From Prevotellaceae bacterium UBA711 (lineage in GTDB: Bacteria; Bacteroidota; Bacteroidia; Bacteroidales; Bacteroidaceae): a DNA stretch of 21,343 nt. The stretch covers positions 1-21,343 of the forward strand of contig DBLZ01000075.1 of NCBI GenBank assembly GCA_002297545.1. Reading direction: 5' to 3'. Each line of letters begins with the position of its first letter. Position 1 is the stretch's first letter. A program made the translations under genes and the position numbers. Shown here piece after piece: positions 1-7,215 of the stretch. The notes beneath the pieces were generated by a model. That model was given only the letters and a program-made list of their open reading frames with translations. It did no database searches and was not told the origin of the DNA.

Positions 1-2
1 TG

Positions 3-10
3 CAAACTTA
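3..10 (-). promoter_or_regulatory. Possible -7 promoter element at window edge
   Basis: The minus strand reads TAAGTTTG, which fits the Bacteroidetes -7 consensus TAnnTTTG. I see no clear -33 TTTG at the right distance. Any transcript would run leftward out of the window, so this is only a weak call. Confidence 0.2.
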
Positions 11-19
11 GTGCTGACC

Positions 20-40
20 GCTTGTTGCCCCTCCGGGGCG
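20..40. repeat. Small GC hairpin, copy of an intergenic repeat
   Basis: The segment contains GCCCC-TCC-GGGGC. It matches 19 of 21 positions of the segment at 15799-15819, including the same preceding GCTTG. It lies in the short non-coding stretch downstream of the fic stop codon and looks like a REP-type intergenic hairpin. Confidence 0.45.
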
Positions 41-125
41 TCCCATGGCGGCTAATTCCTCGGAGACCACAAACGGGGCTTCCATAGCCAATGCCCCTAT
101 GTATGCACACCTTAAGAGAGACTGC

Positions 126-1013
126 TCAGTAGCTTATCTCAAAGTAGTCAAGCATCGCCTTATACTGATCCTGCGCCGCCAGGCACGTGTCCATCAGATA
201 GCCGGGAATGTGCTTCCACTCGCGCAAGCCCCGATAATAGAACATCTTCAGTTCGTCCGTGATGATGAACGGCACTATGCCGTGGCACAGGCATTCCTTG
301 AACATGACCAGGCGGCCCACACGGCCGTTGCCGTCCTGGAAGGGGTGGATACACTCCAGTCGTTGATGGAAGTCCAATATATCCTTCAGGGTCACTACAG
401 GCAGGTCCAGATACTCCCGCAGCAAGGCACGGACAGCCTTGCCTACCTCCTTGGGAGCCACGGTCTCCATTCCACCCACCTCATTTGGCAGGCGCTTATA
501 CTCCCCAACAGCAAACCACGACCTCGAGGCATCCGTAGTGCCAGCCTTGAGGGTGGCATGCAGTTGTTTTATCAGCCCCTCGGTAAGCGGCTCCATGGCA
601 CGATCTATGATTAAGTCTATGCAGCGGAAATGGTTGGTCGTCTCGATGATATCGTCGACATTCACTACCTCGTCCGTTATGCCTATAGTGTTGGTCTCGA
701 AGATATACCGTGTCTGCTCCCGGTTCAGGCGGCTACCTTCGATATGGTTCGAGTTATAAGTCATGTCTATCTGCGTACGATGGTATATGCCACCCTTCAT
801 CTTCGTCTCCCTCTGTTCACGAAGGGCCGTCAACAGTGGGGAAGCCTTTATCCCGACCTTGCCTCTGGACGGCAAAGCGGCATCGGACGGGATGCTCCAC
901 GTCCTCCCCAACAGCCGCGCACCCGGAAGCTTACCTTGAAGGCAATAATTACGTATGGTGCGCTCTGCTACGCCATGGACTTGCGCATACTCCTTTACTG
1001 AAACATAATCCAT
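126..1013 (-). CDS. Fic family protein (putative AMPylase) with N-terminal HTH
   Basis: The 295-residue product carries the full Fic catalytic motif HPFQDGNGRVGR near residues 223-234. His223 would be the catalytic base, and the Gly/Asn/Arg residues bind nucleotide triphosphate. Upstream, SNHIEG (Ser88 to Glu92) fits the (S/T)xxxE(G/N) inhibitory helix of self-inhibited (class II) Fic proteins, so AMP transfer is probably autoinhibited. Residues 1-45 (KEYAQVHGVAERTIRNYCLQGKLPGA) look like a MerR/excisionase-type helix-turn-helix, which suggests DNA binding and possible autoregulation. Both domains are intact. The gene stands alone, with no partner antitoxin visible, which agrees with inhibition in cis. 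The protein should be cytoplasmic. Its target cannot be read from sequence. Confidence 0.9.
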   Translation of the reverse strand: MDYVSVKEYAQVHGVAERTIRNYCLQGKLPGARLLGRTWSIPSDAALPSRGKVGIKASPLLTALREQRETKMKGGIYHRTQIDMTYNSNHIEGSRLNREQTRYIFETNTIGITDEVVNVDDIIETTNHFRCIDLIIDRAMEPLTEGLIKQLHATLKAGTTDASRSWFAVGEYKRLPNEVGGMETVAPKEVGKAVRALLREYLDLPVVTLKDILDFHQRLECIHPFQDGNGRVGRLVMFKECLCHGIVPFIITDELKMFYYRGLREWKHIPGYLMDTCLAAQDQYKAMLDYFEISY

Positions 1014-1045
1014 AATCTATCGGCATTGGACAATCAATTCGCCTA

Positions 1046-1081
1046 CAAAGATAGCCATTTCTTGCCGACATCGGCAACAAA
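1046..1081 (-). promoter_or_regulatory. fic promoter with overlapping palindrome
   Basis: On the minus strand TATCTTTG (1053-1046) matches the Bacteroidetes -7 element. TTG at 1077-1075 lies 21 bases upstream as a possible -33. A perfect palindrome, TTGCCGA-CA-TCGGCAA (1062-1077), fills the space between the two elements and overlaps the -33. That is a natural operator position, and the encoded Fic protein itself has an HTH. Confidence 0.5.
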
Positions 1082-1211
1082 TGGCACTTATATATCCCAC
1101 AAGAACAAAATTGCCGGATTTTATTGCCGCCTTTGCCATAGTAATCCCGTCATTGGGGCGAGGGCAAGCCGCGATATGAGAATAAAAGCATAAAGCCACG
1201 TCAAAAGGGCG

Positions 1212-1405
1212 GACTGAAGGACCATGGCAGCGCCATTCCGTATCCAAAACAATAACTGCCTACCGCACGCATAACACCACTTGGACCCGAACCTCATGCC
1301 TGGTCCAAGTGGTGCAGTAAATCCATGGCTATATCGTCCGATTACCGTTTCCTATAGGATTTTACTCTGCCGGTATACCATGTATTACCTTTGACTACTT
1401 TAAGG
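1212..1405. repeat. Copy A of a ~194-bp paralogous segment
   Basis: This stretch aligns base for base, with scattered changes, to 2454-2647. The match covers the last ~20 codons of the lipoprotein gene, its stop codon, the hairpin at 1275-1314 and about 60 bp beyond, where both copies read CCATGGCAGCGCCATTCC. Similarity stops at 1405/2647. The stretch 1014-1341 otherwise holds only the fic promoter and no convincing gene. Confidence 0.8.
1275..1314 (-). terminator. Hairpin terminator after lipoprotein gene
   Basis: A perfect 13-bp stem (CACCACTTGGACC at 1275-1287, GGTCCAAGTGGTG at 1302-1314) with a 14-nt loop lies about 28 bases past the stop codon. The T-tract on the minus strand is weak (TTATG), so termination is inferred. 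The stem is kept in the second copy with a compensated change. Confidence 0.6.
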
Positions 1406-1761
1406 GTAGAGCCGCTTACCTCGTATGTGTTATCAAAGCTCTGCGTACTGGTCTCGCCGTCGGAGTTGGCATTGGCCAAGGTTCCTTTGGTAGTCACCTT
1501 ATTCCCCTTAACCTTGTAGGTGAACTGGCCGCGATAGATGGACGTAAATGCGCCATGATGTTCAATGGTGGCACTGCCTGTACCGTTTGAGTTGAACGTG
1601 ATGGTCACATTAGAATAGAAGGTGTCATAATCATCTCCAACCCAGGTGCCTACAACAGCCGGAGAGCCTACCGACCCGCCATCGTCATCGCCACAAGATA
1701 CCATTCCAAGGCACATGCACACGGCCACCAGCAGGCAGCCAATCATTCTAAATGTCTTCAT
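1342..1761 (-). CDS. Small secreted lipoprotein, lipocalin-like fold possible
   Basis: With the start at the ATG complementary to 1759-1761, the product has 139 residues. It begins MKTFRMIGCLLVAVCMCLGMVSCGDDDGG, a lipoprotein signal ending in the lipobox GMVSC, followed by an acidic/glycine linker. An upstream ATG would add 13 residues before the signal peptide and is rejected. The mature part, with VVGTWVGDD, ITFNSNGTGSATI and a closing WYTGRVKSYRKR, looks like the beta-strand-rich small lipoproteins of Bacteroidetes that are often called lipocalin-like. Lipidation would place it on the periplasmic or cell surface. No specific function is recognised. A remnant of a paralogue lies at 2585-2647. 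Confidence 0.75.
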   Translation of the reverse strand: MKTFRMIGCLLVAVCMCLGMVSCGDDDGGSVGSPAVVGTWVGDDYDTFYSNVTITFNSNGTGSATIEHHGAFTSIYRGQFTYKVKGNKVTTKGTLANANSDGETSTQSFDNTYEVSGSTLKVVKGNTWYTGRVKSYRKR

Positions 1762-1782
1762 TTCAAAATACTTGTTTTGCGA

Positions 1783-1801
1783 GGTGCCGGCATCCGGCAC
1801 C
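1783..1801 (-). other. GC hairpin in lipoprotein mRNA leader
   Basis: GGTGCCGG and CCGGCACC form a perfect 8-bp stem with a 3-nt loop, 21 bases upstream of the chosen start codon. It may affect translation or mark the end of an upstream transcript. No canonical promoter is visible between it and 2000. Confidence 0.4.
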
Positions 1802-2453
1802 CCAATTTAATGTTATATGTTTCTGATGCCATGTACCGGGAGGAACGCCGGTAATAGCATCCGCCACCATATTCTTCCCGTAGATGCCAGCGGGCATAAC
1901 CGCCCCGACAACTTCCTCGAAGGATTTCGCTTGTTAGGATTTTGCTTGGCTACAAGTGAAAACATCGGCCTGCCGGTGGCGCGGCGGCGCAATGCTGTTG
2001 CGTTTCCTTAATGCCAAAGCCGTTAATGCATACCTTCTCTGCCTTGTTTTGTCTCCTCCTGCATCTACGGCCCTGCAATGCTGTTAAATGTTGGTAAAAG
2101 CAAAGACACATAAAAGAAGTGGAGCCTCTGATCACCCGTTCTTCTGCTGCGGGCTTCGACTCCCCGGAAATACGAACAAGTGACAGCAACTCCACTTTGA
2201 CCGTATATCATAGGGTATGATTATACAAGCCAAAGAGAGCGTACTTTCACCACCGGTCCAATATTTCCTTGTTGAAGTTGTCGAAGTTTCAGCAGAAGGA
2301 ACGATGCGAAAACGCTTCTTTCGATATGTCTGCCAGCCCGTTGTGGGCTTGCGATGCAAAGATAGCTATTTTTTTGACAACACATGCCATACGCACGCAA
2401 AAAAAACAACAAACGCTACTAAACTCCCATATGAACAAGTGGGGAGGGGCTAC
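1802..2453. other. Intergenic region without a supported gene
   Basis: Open frames here have no recognisable family and low-complexity composition (Cys/Arg/Gln-rich), so I call no gene. Two features can be seen. AAGTGGAG (2117-2124) and CTCCACTT (2190-2197) form an inverted pair bounding 81 bp. On the minus strand TATCTTTG (2364-2357) resembles a -7 promoter element without a good -33. The region may be the decayed upstream part of the duplicated lipoprotein locus. Confidence 0.5.
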
Positions 2454-2518
2454 TGAAAGCCCATGGCAGCGCCATTCCGTATCCAGGATAATAACTGCCT
2501 AACGCACGCATAACACAA

Positions 2519-2560
2519 CTGCACCACTTGGGACCTTATGCCCGGTCCCAAGTGGTGCAG
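2519..2560 (-). terminator. Hairpin, duplicated terminator
   Basis: CTGCACCACTTGGGACC (2519-2535) pairs perfectly over 17 bp with 2544-2560 around an 8-nt loop. Compared with the first copy, one base has been added on each arm (TTGGACC to TTGGGACC, and its complement), so pairing is preserved. This supports selection on RNA structure. Confidence 0.6.
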
Positions 2561-2584
2561 CAAATCCATGGCTATATTGCCCGA

Positions 2585-2647
2585 TTACTGTTTCCTATAG
2601 AATTTTACTCTACAGGTATACCATATATAACCTTTAACGGCTTTAAC
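2585..2647 (-). pseudogene. 3' remnant of a lipoprotein paralogue
   Basis: Read on the minus strand, this stretch encodes VKAVKGYIWYTCRVKFYRKQ followed by a stop. It matches the C-terminus KVVKGNTWYTGRVKSYRKR of the intact lipoprotein at 1342-1761. Further upstream the frame runs quickly into a stop and similarity ends, so only about 20 codons survive. It sits between the duplicated terminator and the cupin gene. Confidence 0.7.
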
Positions 2648-2753
2648 CCAAATCTGTCATCAGATTGCAAATGGCGTTTTGCCTGAAAAGGCAATGGCAA
2701 AGAACTCACTATTGTCGGTCTAATGAACCGATGTAGGTCAAAGTGTAGAGTCC

Positions 2754-3536
2754 TTAATGTGTCATCCAATCCCTGCGTGCCGTCCTGTATTCCTCATCTG
2801 TCACCGGCTCCAGCCATTCGTTGGAAACGTCCTCGCCGGGTATCTCAAAGGCAAGATGGGCAAACCAACTGTCGGCGTCAGCCCCGTGCCAATGCTTCAC
2901 GTTGGCAGGGATGTGTATTACGGTACCGGGCAAAATTTCAACAGCCGCCTTGCCCTCTTCCTGATACCATCCGCAGCCGGCAACACCCACAAGCATCTGT
3001 CCGCCTCCACTGGTGGCATGATGTATGTGCCAATTGTTGCGGCAACCCGGCTCGAACGTCACGTTGGCAAAAGGAATTTGTTCCCGGGAAACGAAAGACA
3101 GATAGCTGTTTCCCGTGAAGAACTTGGCATAGAGCGTATTGGGTTCGCCTATGGGAAAAATCATTTCGCGCTGAAAAGCTGCCTTGGCATCTTCACCGGC
3201 CACATCCTCGGCCCAAACGCCCTTGGCCAGGTTGAAGGCCGCCCACGCCTTGGGCCATCCGGCATAGAAGGCGATGTGGGTGATGATCTCGGCTATCTCG
3301 GTGCGTGTGATGCCGGTCTTCTTGGCGGACTGCAAATGATACGTCAGCGAGGTGTCCGTGATTCCCTGGCTGATGAGTGACGTGATGGTCACCAGGCTGC
3401 GATCGCGCAACCCCAATCTGTCCGTGCGGCTCCATACCTCGCCGAAGAGGACATCGTCATTGAGTTCGGCAAACTTAGGGGCGAAAGCGCCCAACTGCTC
3501 GCGCCCTGCCGTCTGTACTACTGTCTTCTGTGCCAT
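2754..3536 (-). CDS. Carboxymuconolactone decarboxylase-like / cupin fusion protein
   Basis: The 260-residue product joins two domains. Residues 10-115 are carboxymuconolactone decarboxylase-like (SRTDRLGLRDRSLVTITSLI, HLQSAKKTGITRTEIAEIITHIAFYAGWPKAWAA). The CxxC of the AhpD peroxidase branch is absent, so a peroxiredoxin-reductase role is unlikely. Residues 140-240 form a cupin barrel with metal-ligand candidates His170, His172 (WHIHH) and His215/His217 (VKHWHG); Gln180 sits where many cupins have Glu. No signal peptide is present, so the protein is cytoplasmic. Such CMD-cupin fusions are usually annotated only by fold. A small-molecule decarboxylase or isomerase role is plausible but the substrate is unknown. 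The gene is leftward and monocistronic as far as can be seen. Confidence 0.85.
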   Translation of the reverse strand: MAQKTVVQTAGREQLGAFAPKFAELNDDVLFGEVWSRTDRLGLRDRSLVTITSLISQGITDTSLTYHLQSAKKTGITRTEIAEIITHIAFYAGWPKAWAAFNLAKGVWAEDVAGEDAKAAFQREMIFPIGEPNTLYAKFFTGNSYLSFVSREQIPFANVTFEPGCRNNWHIHHATSGGGQMLVGVAGCGWYQEEGKAAVEILPGTVIHIPANVKHWHGADADSWFAHLAFEIPGEDVSNEWLEPVTDEEYRTARRDWMTH

Positions 3537-3620
3537 AATGCCTGTGCTCCCAAGAGCTGTTTATGTTAGTAATGTTATCAAATCCTGCGCCACGGGGGAG
3601 TCCCCCCTCTGTTTACAGTG

Positions 3621-3628
3621 CAAAGTTA
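3621..3628 (-). promoter_or_regulatory. -7 element for the CMD-cupin gene
   Basis: The minus strand reads TAACTTTG, matching TAnnTTTG, 85 bases upstream of the start codon. A 10-bp palindrome TTCCCGGGAA lies just upstream, near 3635-3644. No good TTTG is seen at the -33 distance. Confidence 0.4.
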
Positions 3629-4037
3629 GCACTTCTTCCCGGGAAAGCCCTTAATTATTTTACAGATTGGATGACCTGCATTACAGATTGTGGGCTTGCA
3701 GTACGTGAGACTCATGGAAGCGGGATGTGGAGCCGTGGCTCCCTCACCATGGGCACATTGCCGCGCCCCCTGTGGCCGGGCCGGCACATATTCCGGTTCA
3801 TTCACCAGCATATTCCGGTTGTTGGAGCAGCATATTCCGGTTCTTCGGAACGTACAAACCGGAATATGCACCCCTGCTCTCACGACACTGCGGCTGTGGC
3901 ACCATAGGGGCTACAGCCCATACACATGACACGAGGCACGCTTTTCCGACACGAACAAAATAAAACACCACGCGCAAACGTTATATATCAAACCGGAGGT
4001 GTCATACCTTACTTATATACACACACGACGCACGCAC
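3629..4037. other. Intergenic region between divergent genes
   Basis: No gene is supported here. A short hairpin GGAGCC-GT-GGCTCC lies at 3729-3742, and the 22-bp-spaced motif array at 3787-3868. The stretch 3930-4037 is A/C-rich and would hold the promoter of the PorE-like gene, but I see no clean TAnnTTTG there. Confidence 0.5.
3787..3868. repeat. CATATTCCGGTT array with 22-bp period plus inverted copy
   Basis: The 12-mer CATATTCCGGTT occurs exactly at 3787-3798, 3809-3820 and 3831-3842, so starts are 22 bp apart. A perfect reverse complement, AACCGGAATATG, follows at 3857-3868. The 10-bp spacers differ in sequence. The last direct copy and the inverted copy can form a 12-bp hairpin. Two helical turns per repeat would put identical sites on one face of the DNA. 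The unit is much too short for CRISPR. Confidence 0.85.
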
Positions 4038-6035
4038 ATGAACATGCCACACCATACCACCCTGTTGCGCCTGCTGGCCCCCATAGCCCTGCTGCTCCTG
4101 CTTACGGGATGCGGTGCCGACAACTATGCGCGCAAGGCCGAGGGATACTATGCCATAGGCGAGTACTTCGATGCCGCCGAGGAGTACAAGAAAGCATACA
4201 GCCACACCCCCACCAAGGAGAAGGACAAGCGCGGGGAACGGGCCTGGAAGATGGCAGAGTGCTACCGTCGCATAGGCTACAGTGCCAAGGCAGCAGGTGC
4301 CTACCAGAATGCGGTGCGTTACCGCGCAGGAGGCCCGGAAGCCATGCTGCGCCTGGCACAGATGCAGCACCTGATGGGCAGGTACAACGAGGCCGTCAAA
4401 AACTACACGCTATATCTGGACAGCGTGCCCGAGTCCAAGGAGGCCAGAAACGGTCTGGAGGGGTGCCGTCTGGCCGCAGTGTGGAAGAAGAAGGGGTCGC
4501 TCTACAGCATAAAGAAACAACCCATACTGACCAGCCGACGTGCCGACTATTCGCCGGCCCTCTATGGCGAGGAATGGGACCAGCTATACTTCACCACCAC
4601 ACGCCCACAGGCCACGGGCGACGAGTTAAGCGGCGTCACAGGAGTGAAGATGGCAGACATATTCGTCAGCAAGAAGGACGACAAGGGAAAGTGGAGCAAA
4701 CCCGAGGCCGTGGAGGGAGAGGTAAACAGCGAGTACGAGGACGGCACATGCTGCTTTGCCCCGGACGGCAAGACCATGTACTTCACCCGTTGCACCCACG
4801 ACCCCAACTATCCCCGCTACGCCGTAATAATGTCCAGCACCCGCTCGGATGCCGCATGGAGCAAGCCGCAGGAGGTGAAGATCAGCAGCGACACGCTGTC
4901 TGCCTTTGCACATCCCGCCGTGTCGCCCGACGGCAAATGGCTGTTCTTTGCCAGCGACATGCCGGGCGGACAGGGCGGCATGGACCTGTGGCGCCTATCG
5001 CTGGACGACCACGGATGGGCGGCTCCGGAGAACCTCGGCCCAGAGATCAATACCCCAGGCAACGAGGAGTTCCCCACCTTCCGCCCCAACGGTGAACTGT
5101 ACTTCTCCTCCGACGGCCACCCGGGTATGGGCGGCCTGGACCTGTTCCGTGCCGTGCAAGACACCACGGGGCACTGGAGCATAGAGAACCTGGGCTACCC
5201 GATGAACTCGGCCGGTGATGACATGGGCATGACCTTCGAGGGGCTGGCCAACCGGGGATTCTTCTCCACCAACCGTGGCAACGGCCGCGGATGGGACCAA
5301 CTGATGTCATTCGAATGCCCCGAAGTAATACAGAGCATACGCGGATGGGTCTACGAGAAGGACGGCTACGAACTGCCCCAGGCCATCGTCTACATGATAG
5401 GCAACGACGGTACCAACCTGCGTCTGTCCGTGCGTTCGGACGGGTCGTTCATACAGGAGGTACAGCCGGGAGTGGACTACGTTCTACTGGGCACATGCCA
5501 GGGCTATCTCAATCATAAACAGGAAATACACATCGACACCAGCAGCGTGTCGCGCGAACATGTGCTACAGTTCCCGCTGGCCAGCATGACCGACCCTGTG
5601 CTCATCCGCAACATCTTCTATGAGTTCGACAGCGCCTCCCTGACGGACAGCAGCGCCACGGCCCTGGACAGTCTGGCCTTGCTGTTGCAGGAGAACCCGA
5701 GCGTGACCATAGAACTGTCTTCGCACTGCGACTACCGTGGTGCCGATGCCTACAACATGCGTCTGTCACAGCGGCGTGCCGAGAGCGTAGTGAACCATCT
5801 CATAAACCGTGGCATTGATCCAAAGCGCATGACGCCCGTGGGGTATGGCGAAAGCCGTCCGAAGGTCATTGGCCGCCGCCACGTGGAACAAAACCCGTTC
5901 CTACACGTGGGCGACACCCTCACCGAGGCCTTCATCTTGGCCCTCCCCGAAGAAGCCCAGCGCGAAGCATGCAACGCCCTGAACCGCCGCACGGAGTTCC
6001 GCGTGCTGCGCACAACATACAACGGAAAAGACTAA
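4038..6035 (+). CDS. porE: PorE-like OmpA-family outer-membrane lipoprotein
   Basis: With the ATG at 4038 the product has 665 residues, close to the ~670 of PorE from the Porphyromonas type IX secretion system. A GTG upstream at 3999 would add 13 residues before the signal peptide and is rejected. The lipobox LLLLTGC puts the lipidated Cys at residue 25. TPR-type helices follow (about 28-140), then a WD40/PD40 beta-propeller (about 165-425; FAPDGKTMYFTR, SPDGKWLFFASD, FRPNGELYFSSDG). A carboxypeptidase-regulatory-like domain lies near 432-490, and a C-terminal OmpA peptidoglycan-binding domain near 522-660 (YNMRLSQRRAESV, NRRTEF). This domain order is that of PorE, which anchors the T9SS trans-envelope complex to peptidoglycan. 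Other OmpA/TPR/PD40 lipoproteins share the order, so the gene symbol is tentative. The gene stands alone here. A nearby sulfatase ends in a sorting-like tail, which fits the presence of such a system. Confidence 0.8.
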   Translation: MNMPHHTTLLRLLAPIALLLLLTGCGADNYARKAEGYYAIGEYFDAAEEYKKAYSHTPTKEKDKRGERAWKMAECYRRIGYSAKAAGAYQNAVRYRAGGPEAMLRLAQMQHLMGRYNEAVKNYTLYLDSVPESKEARNGLEGCRLAAVWKKKGSLYSIKKQPILTSRRADYSPALYGEEWDQLYFTTTRPQATGDELSGVTGVKMADIFVSKKDDKGKWSKPEAVEGEVNSEYEDGTCCFAPDGKTMYFTRCTHDPNYPRYAVIMSSTRSDAAWSKPQEVKISSDTLSAFAHPAVSPDGKWLFFASDMPGGQGGMDLWRLSLDDHGWAAPENLGPEINTPGNEEFPTFRPNGELYFSSDGHPGMGGLDLFRAVQDTTGHWSIENLGYPMNSAGDDMGMTFEGLANRGFFSTNRGNGRGWDQLMSFECPEVIQSIRGWVYEKDGYELPQAIVYMIGNDGTNLRLSVRSDGSFIQEVQPGVDYVLLGTCQGYLNHKQEIHIDTSSVSREHVLQFPLASMTDPVLIRNIFYEFDSASLTDSSATALDSLALLLQENPSVTIELSSHCDYRGADAYNMRLSQRRAESVVNHLINRGIDPKRMTPVGYGESRPKVIGRRHVEQNPFLHVGDTLTEAFILALPEEAQREACNALNRRTEFRVLRTTYNGKD

Positions 6036-6084
6036 AAAGGACCAAAAAGATGCCTTGGGCTACACCGTTTTTCTGAAAAAAGAC

Positions 6085-6092
6085 TAACTTTG
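6085..6092 (+). promoter_or_regulatory. -7 promoter element for the interrupted regulator
   Basis: TAACTTTG matches TAnnTTTG and lies 67 bases before the start codon at 6159. The preceding TTTTTC-T-GAAAAA run makes the -33 hard to assign. Confidence 0.4.
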
Positions 6093-6158
6093 CAGTGCTT
6101 ATGGGGGATATCTGCGGCAATTCCAAGCCCGCCCCACACCTGACACAGCCCATCGACG

Positions 6159-6328
6159 ATGAAGCACCTCCTACACACCATACTTAACTTACTTCTCCTT
6201 TTTGCCACATGCATGCCCGCAATGTCCGCACGCACACAGAGTTACGACGCACTCCCCCTCATGACGCTCACCACACTGAACGACAGTGTCACGTACTGCC
6301 TGAAGCATGACAGGGAAATACGGGGGAT
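6159..6328 (+). pseudogene. N-terminal part of TPR/AraC regulator, interrupted
   Basis: The ATG at 6159 opens a Sec signal peptide (MKHLLHTILNLLLLFATCMP) followed by host-like sequence up to ...HDREIRG. Beyond 6328 the frame enters AT-rich element DNA and stops at 6362, so the product would be a 67-residue fragment. The rest of the gene resumes at 10572. Joining 6328 directly to 10572 gives ...ATA CGG GGG ATG TCG ATT ATA..., which is in frame and yields a protein of about 583 residues. See the C-terminal part at 10572-12153 for domains. Confidence 0.85.
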
Positions 6329-6339
6329 AAAACGAAATG
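6329..6339 (+). repeat. Left terminal inverted repeat
   Basis: AAAACGAAATG is the exact reverse complement of 10561-10571. It lies precisely where host reading frame gives way to AT-rich DNA. Another exact direct copy is at 6432-6442. Confidence 0.75.
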
Positions 6340-6431
6340 CGAAAATGGCATGTAGTGAATGACTTGTTGAAAGACGCTGTAAACAAATAAGTTATATGTA
6401 AATAAATGGGAATGATGGAAGACAATTCTCA

Positions 6432-6442
6432 AAAACGAAATG
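6432..6442 (+). repeat. Second, internal copy of the end motif
   Basis: AAAACGAAATG recurs exactly 103 bp inside the left end. At the right end a near copy lies at 10538-10550, where the minus strand reads CAAAAACGAAAAG. Two motif copies per end suggest recombinase binding sites. Confidence 0.6.
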
Positions 6443-6733
6443 TGCAAAAACATAACATTTGCTTTACATTTATGTTACATTTGAACACCGTTTAAGTAAC
6501 ATGTTGGGGGGAAAATGTTACATTAGGCTTGAAAAAACATAATTATTGTCATAGCGTCTAAATTACTGATAAACAAAGAGCTCATAGTGCTTTTTTATAA
6601 TTCAAATGATGGTATTTAAGATTTCTTTACCTCTATTAACAAAAAAGTACAATTGTTCATTGTGTGAACATTGGGTGTACAGTTAGGGAGACGTTTGGAG
6701 TGACAATGTGGACAGAGGAAAGGCTTTTTTGTG

Positions 6734-6764
6734 CTTAGATTGTTAAATAAATTAACAACCTAAG
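6734..6764. promoter_or_regulatory. 31-bp dyad, candidate operator
   Basis: CTTAGATTGTTAA (6734-6746) and TTAACAACCTAAG (6752-6764) are inverted around ATAAA with one mismatch. The site is about 60 bp upstream of the promoter of the 83-aa gene and has no T-tract, so an operator is more likely than a terminator. Confidence 0.5.
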
Positions 6765-6806
6765 ATGTGCTTAATAAATCAGTGTCAAAATGGCCGTTTT
6801 AGGGTA

Positions 6807-6833
6807 TTGTTATAATGGGTTTTTATACCTTTG
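6807..6833 (+). promoter_or_regulatory. Promoter of the 83-aa gene
   Basis: TACCTTTG at 6826-6833 is a perfect TAnnTTTG. TTG at 6807-6809 may be the -33, although the 16-bp spacing is short. Transcription would start near 6840, giving a leader of about 55 nt. Confidence 0.5.
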
Positions 6834-6894
6834 CAACAGGAAAAATAGAACATCGTTTAAATACCGTTAAAAAACTGTTCAAAGATTGCGAAAT

Positions 6895-7146
6895 ATGGGA
6901 AAAGGTAGAAGTGAAGAACTAATAAGAAGGCGTGATAAGACACTCGTTGAACGATTCATCTACTGGACAGAAACGGCACGTTTGCGCTATGATGACACAA
7001 TTAAGGTGCTAAGCGAAAACGAGTTCTTTATAAGTGAATCAAGGGTGATGCAGATATTGAGGAAAAATGCGGACAAACTGAACGTAAATAACATTCCAAA
7101 GAAGACAATAAAATATAGGGTATTACCATTCTTCAAAGGGCAATAA
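6895..7146 (+). CDS. Small basic protein, putative DNA-binding regulator
   Basis: The ATG at 6895 gives 83 residues starting MGKGRSEELIRRRDKTLVERF. A TTG three codons upstream is less likely. The sequence is basic and helical. RRRDKTLVERFIYWTETARLRYDDTIKVLSEN followed by FFISESRVMQILRKN has the look of a small helix-turn-helix protein, with ISESRVMQILR as recognition helix. I do not recognise a named family. It is the first gene of the element, behind its own promoter and a strong dyad, and convergent with the 92-aa gene. A role as repressor, or as protein binding the element ends, is inferred from position only. Confidence 0.65.
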   Translation: MGKGRSEELIRRRDKTLVERFIYWTETARLRYDDTIKVLSENEFFISESRVMQILRKNADKLNVNNIPKKTIKYRVLPFFKGQ

Positions 7147-7148
7147 AA

Positions 7149-7199
7149 ATAGTTCCTTATCTATGCTGGATTGTATTTCCAGCCGTGATAAGGAACTAT
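7149..7199 (-). terminator. Long two-tier hairpin between convergent genes
   Basis: ATAGTTCCTTATC (7149-7161) pairs perfectly with 7187-7199. Inside it, GCTGGA (7165-7170) pairs with TCCAGC (7178-7183). On the minus strand the stem is followed by TTTTTATTG, so it is a good intrinsic terminator for the leftward 92-aa gene. It may also stop rightward transcription. Confidence 0.75.
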
Positions 7200-7215
7200 C
7201 CGTTGAAAATGGTTG

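Larger units (their letters stand above)
2454..2647. repeat. Copy B of the ~194-bp paralogous segment
   Basis: This is the partner of 1212-1405 in the same orientation. Its left portion reads CCATGGCAGCGCCATTCCG, its middle forms the 17-bp hairpin at 2519-2560, and its right portion encodes the tail of a lipoprotein paralogue. The divergence level shows it is not a recent exact duplication. Confidence 0.8.
6340..6805. other. Non-coding left arm of the element with repeated motifs
   Basis: No convincing gene is present. ATGTTAC occurs at 6472-6478 and 6515-6521, with its complement GTAACAT at 6496-6502. TTTGAACACCGTTTAAG (6480-6496) is nearly repeated at 10414-10429 in the right arm. ATTAACAAAAA (6635) recurs at 10517. 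Such shared arm motifs are what one expects of transposase or replication-protein binding regions. GTTCA-TTGTG-TGAAC near 6655 is a small extra dyad. Confidence 0.5.

Noticed and set aside
1950..2195. Minus-strand frame of 81 codons upstream of the lipoprotein
   Set aside because: Composition is Cys/Arg/Gln-rich, there is no recognisable domain, and it overlaps an inverted repeat; more likely decayed or repeat DNA.
2117..2197. Possible tRNA from an 8-bp acceptor-like inverted pair
   Set aside because: No consistent D, anticodon or T arm can be formed on either strand, so only an inverted repeat is reported within the intergenic entry.
3787..3868. CRISPR-like array
   Set aside because: The repeats are 12 bp with 10-bp spacers and one copy is inverted; no cas gene is present.
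3926..5095. 389-codon frame overlapping the PorE-like gene
   Set aside because: It is a +1 shadow of the PorE-like gene, with Arg/Gly/His-rich low-complexity sequence and no domain.
6406..6495. 29-codon frame in the left arm of the element
   Set aside because: It is very short, runs through the repeated ATGTTAC and end motifs, and has no ribosome-binding or promoter support.
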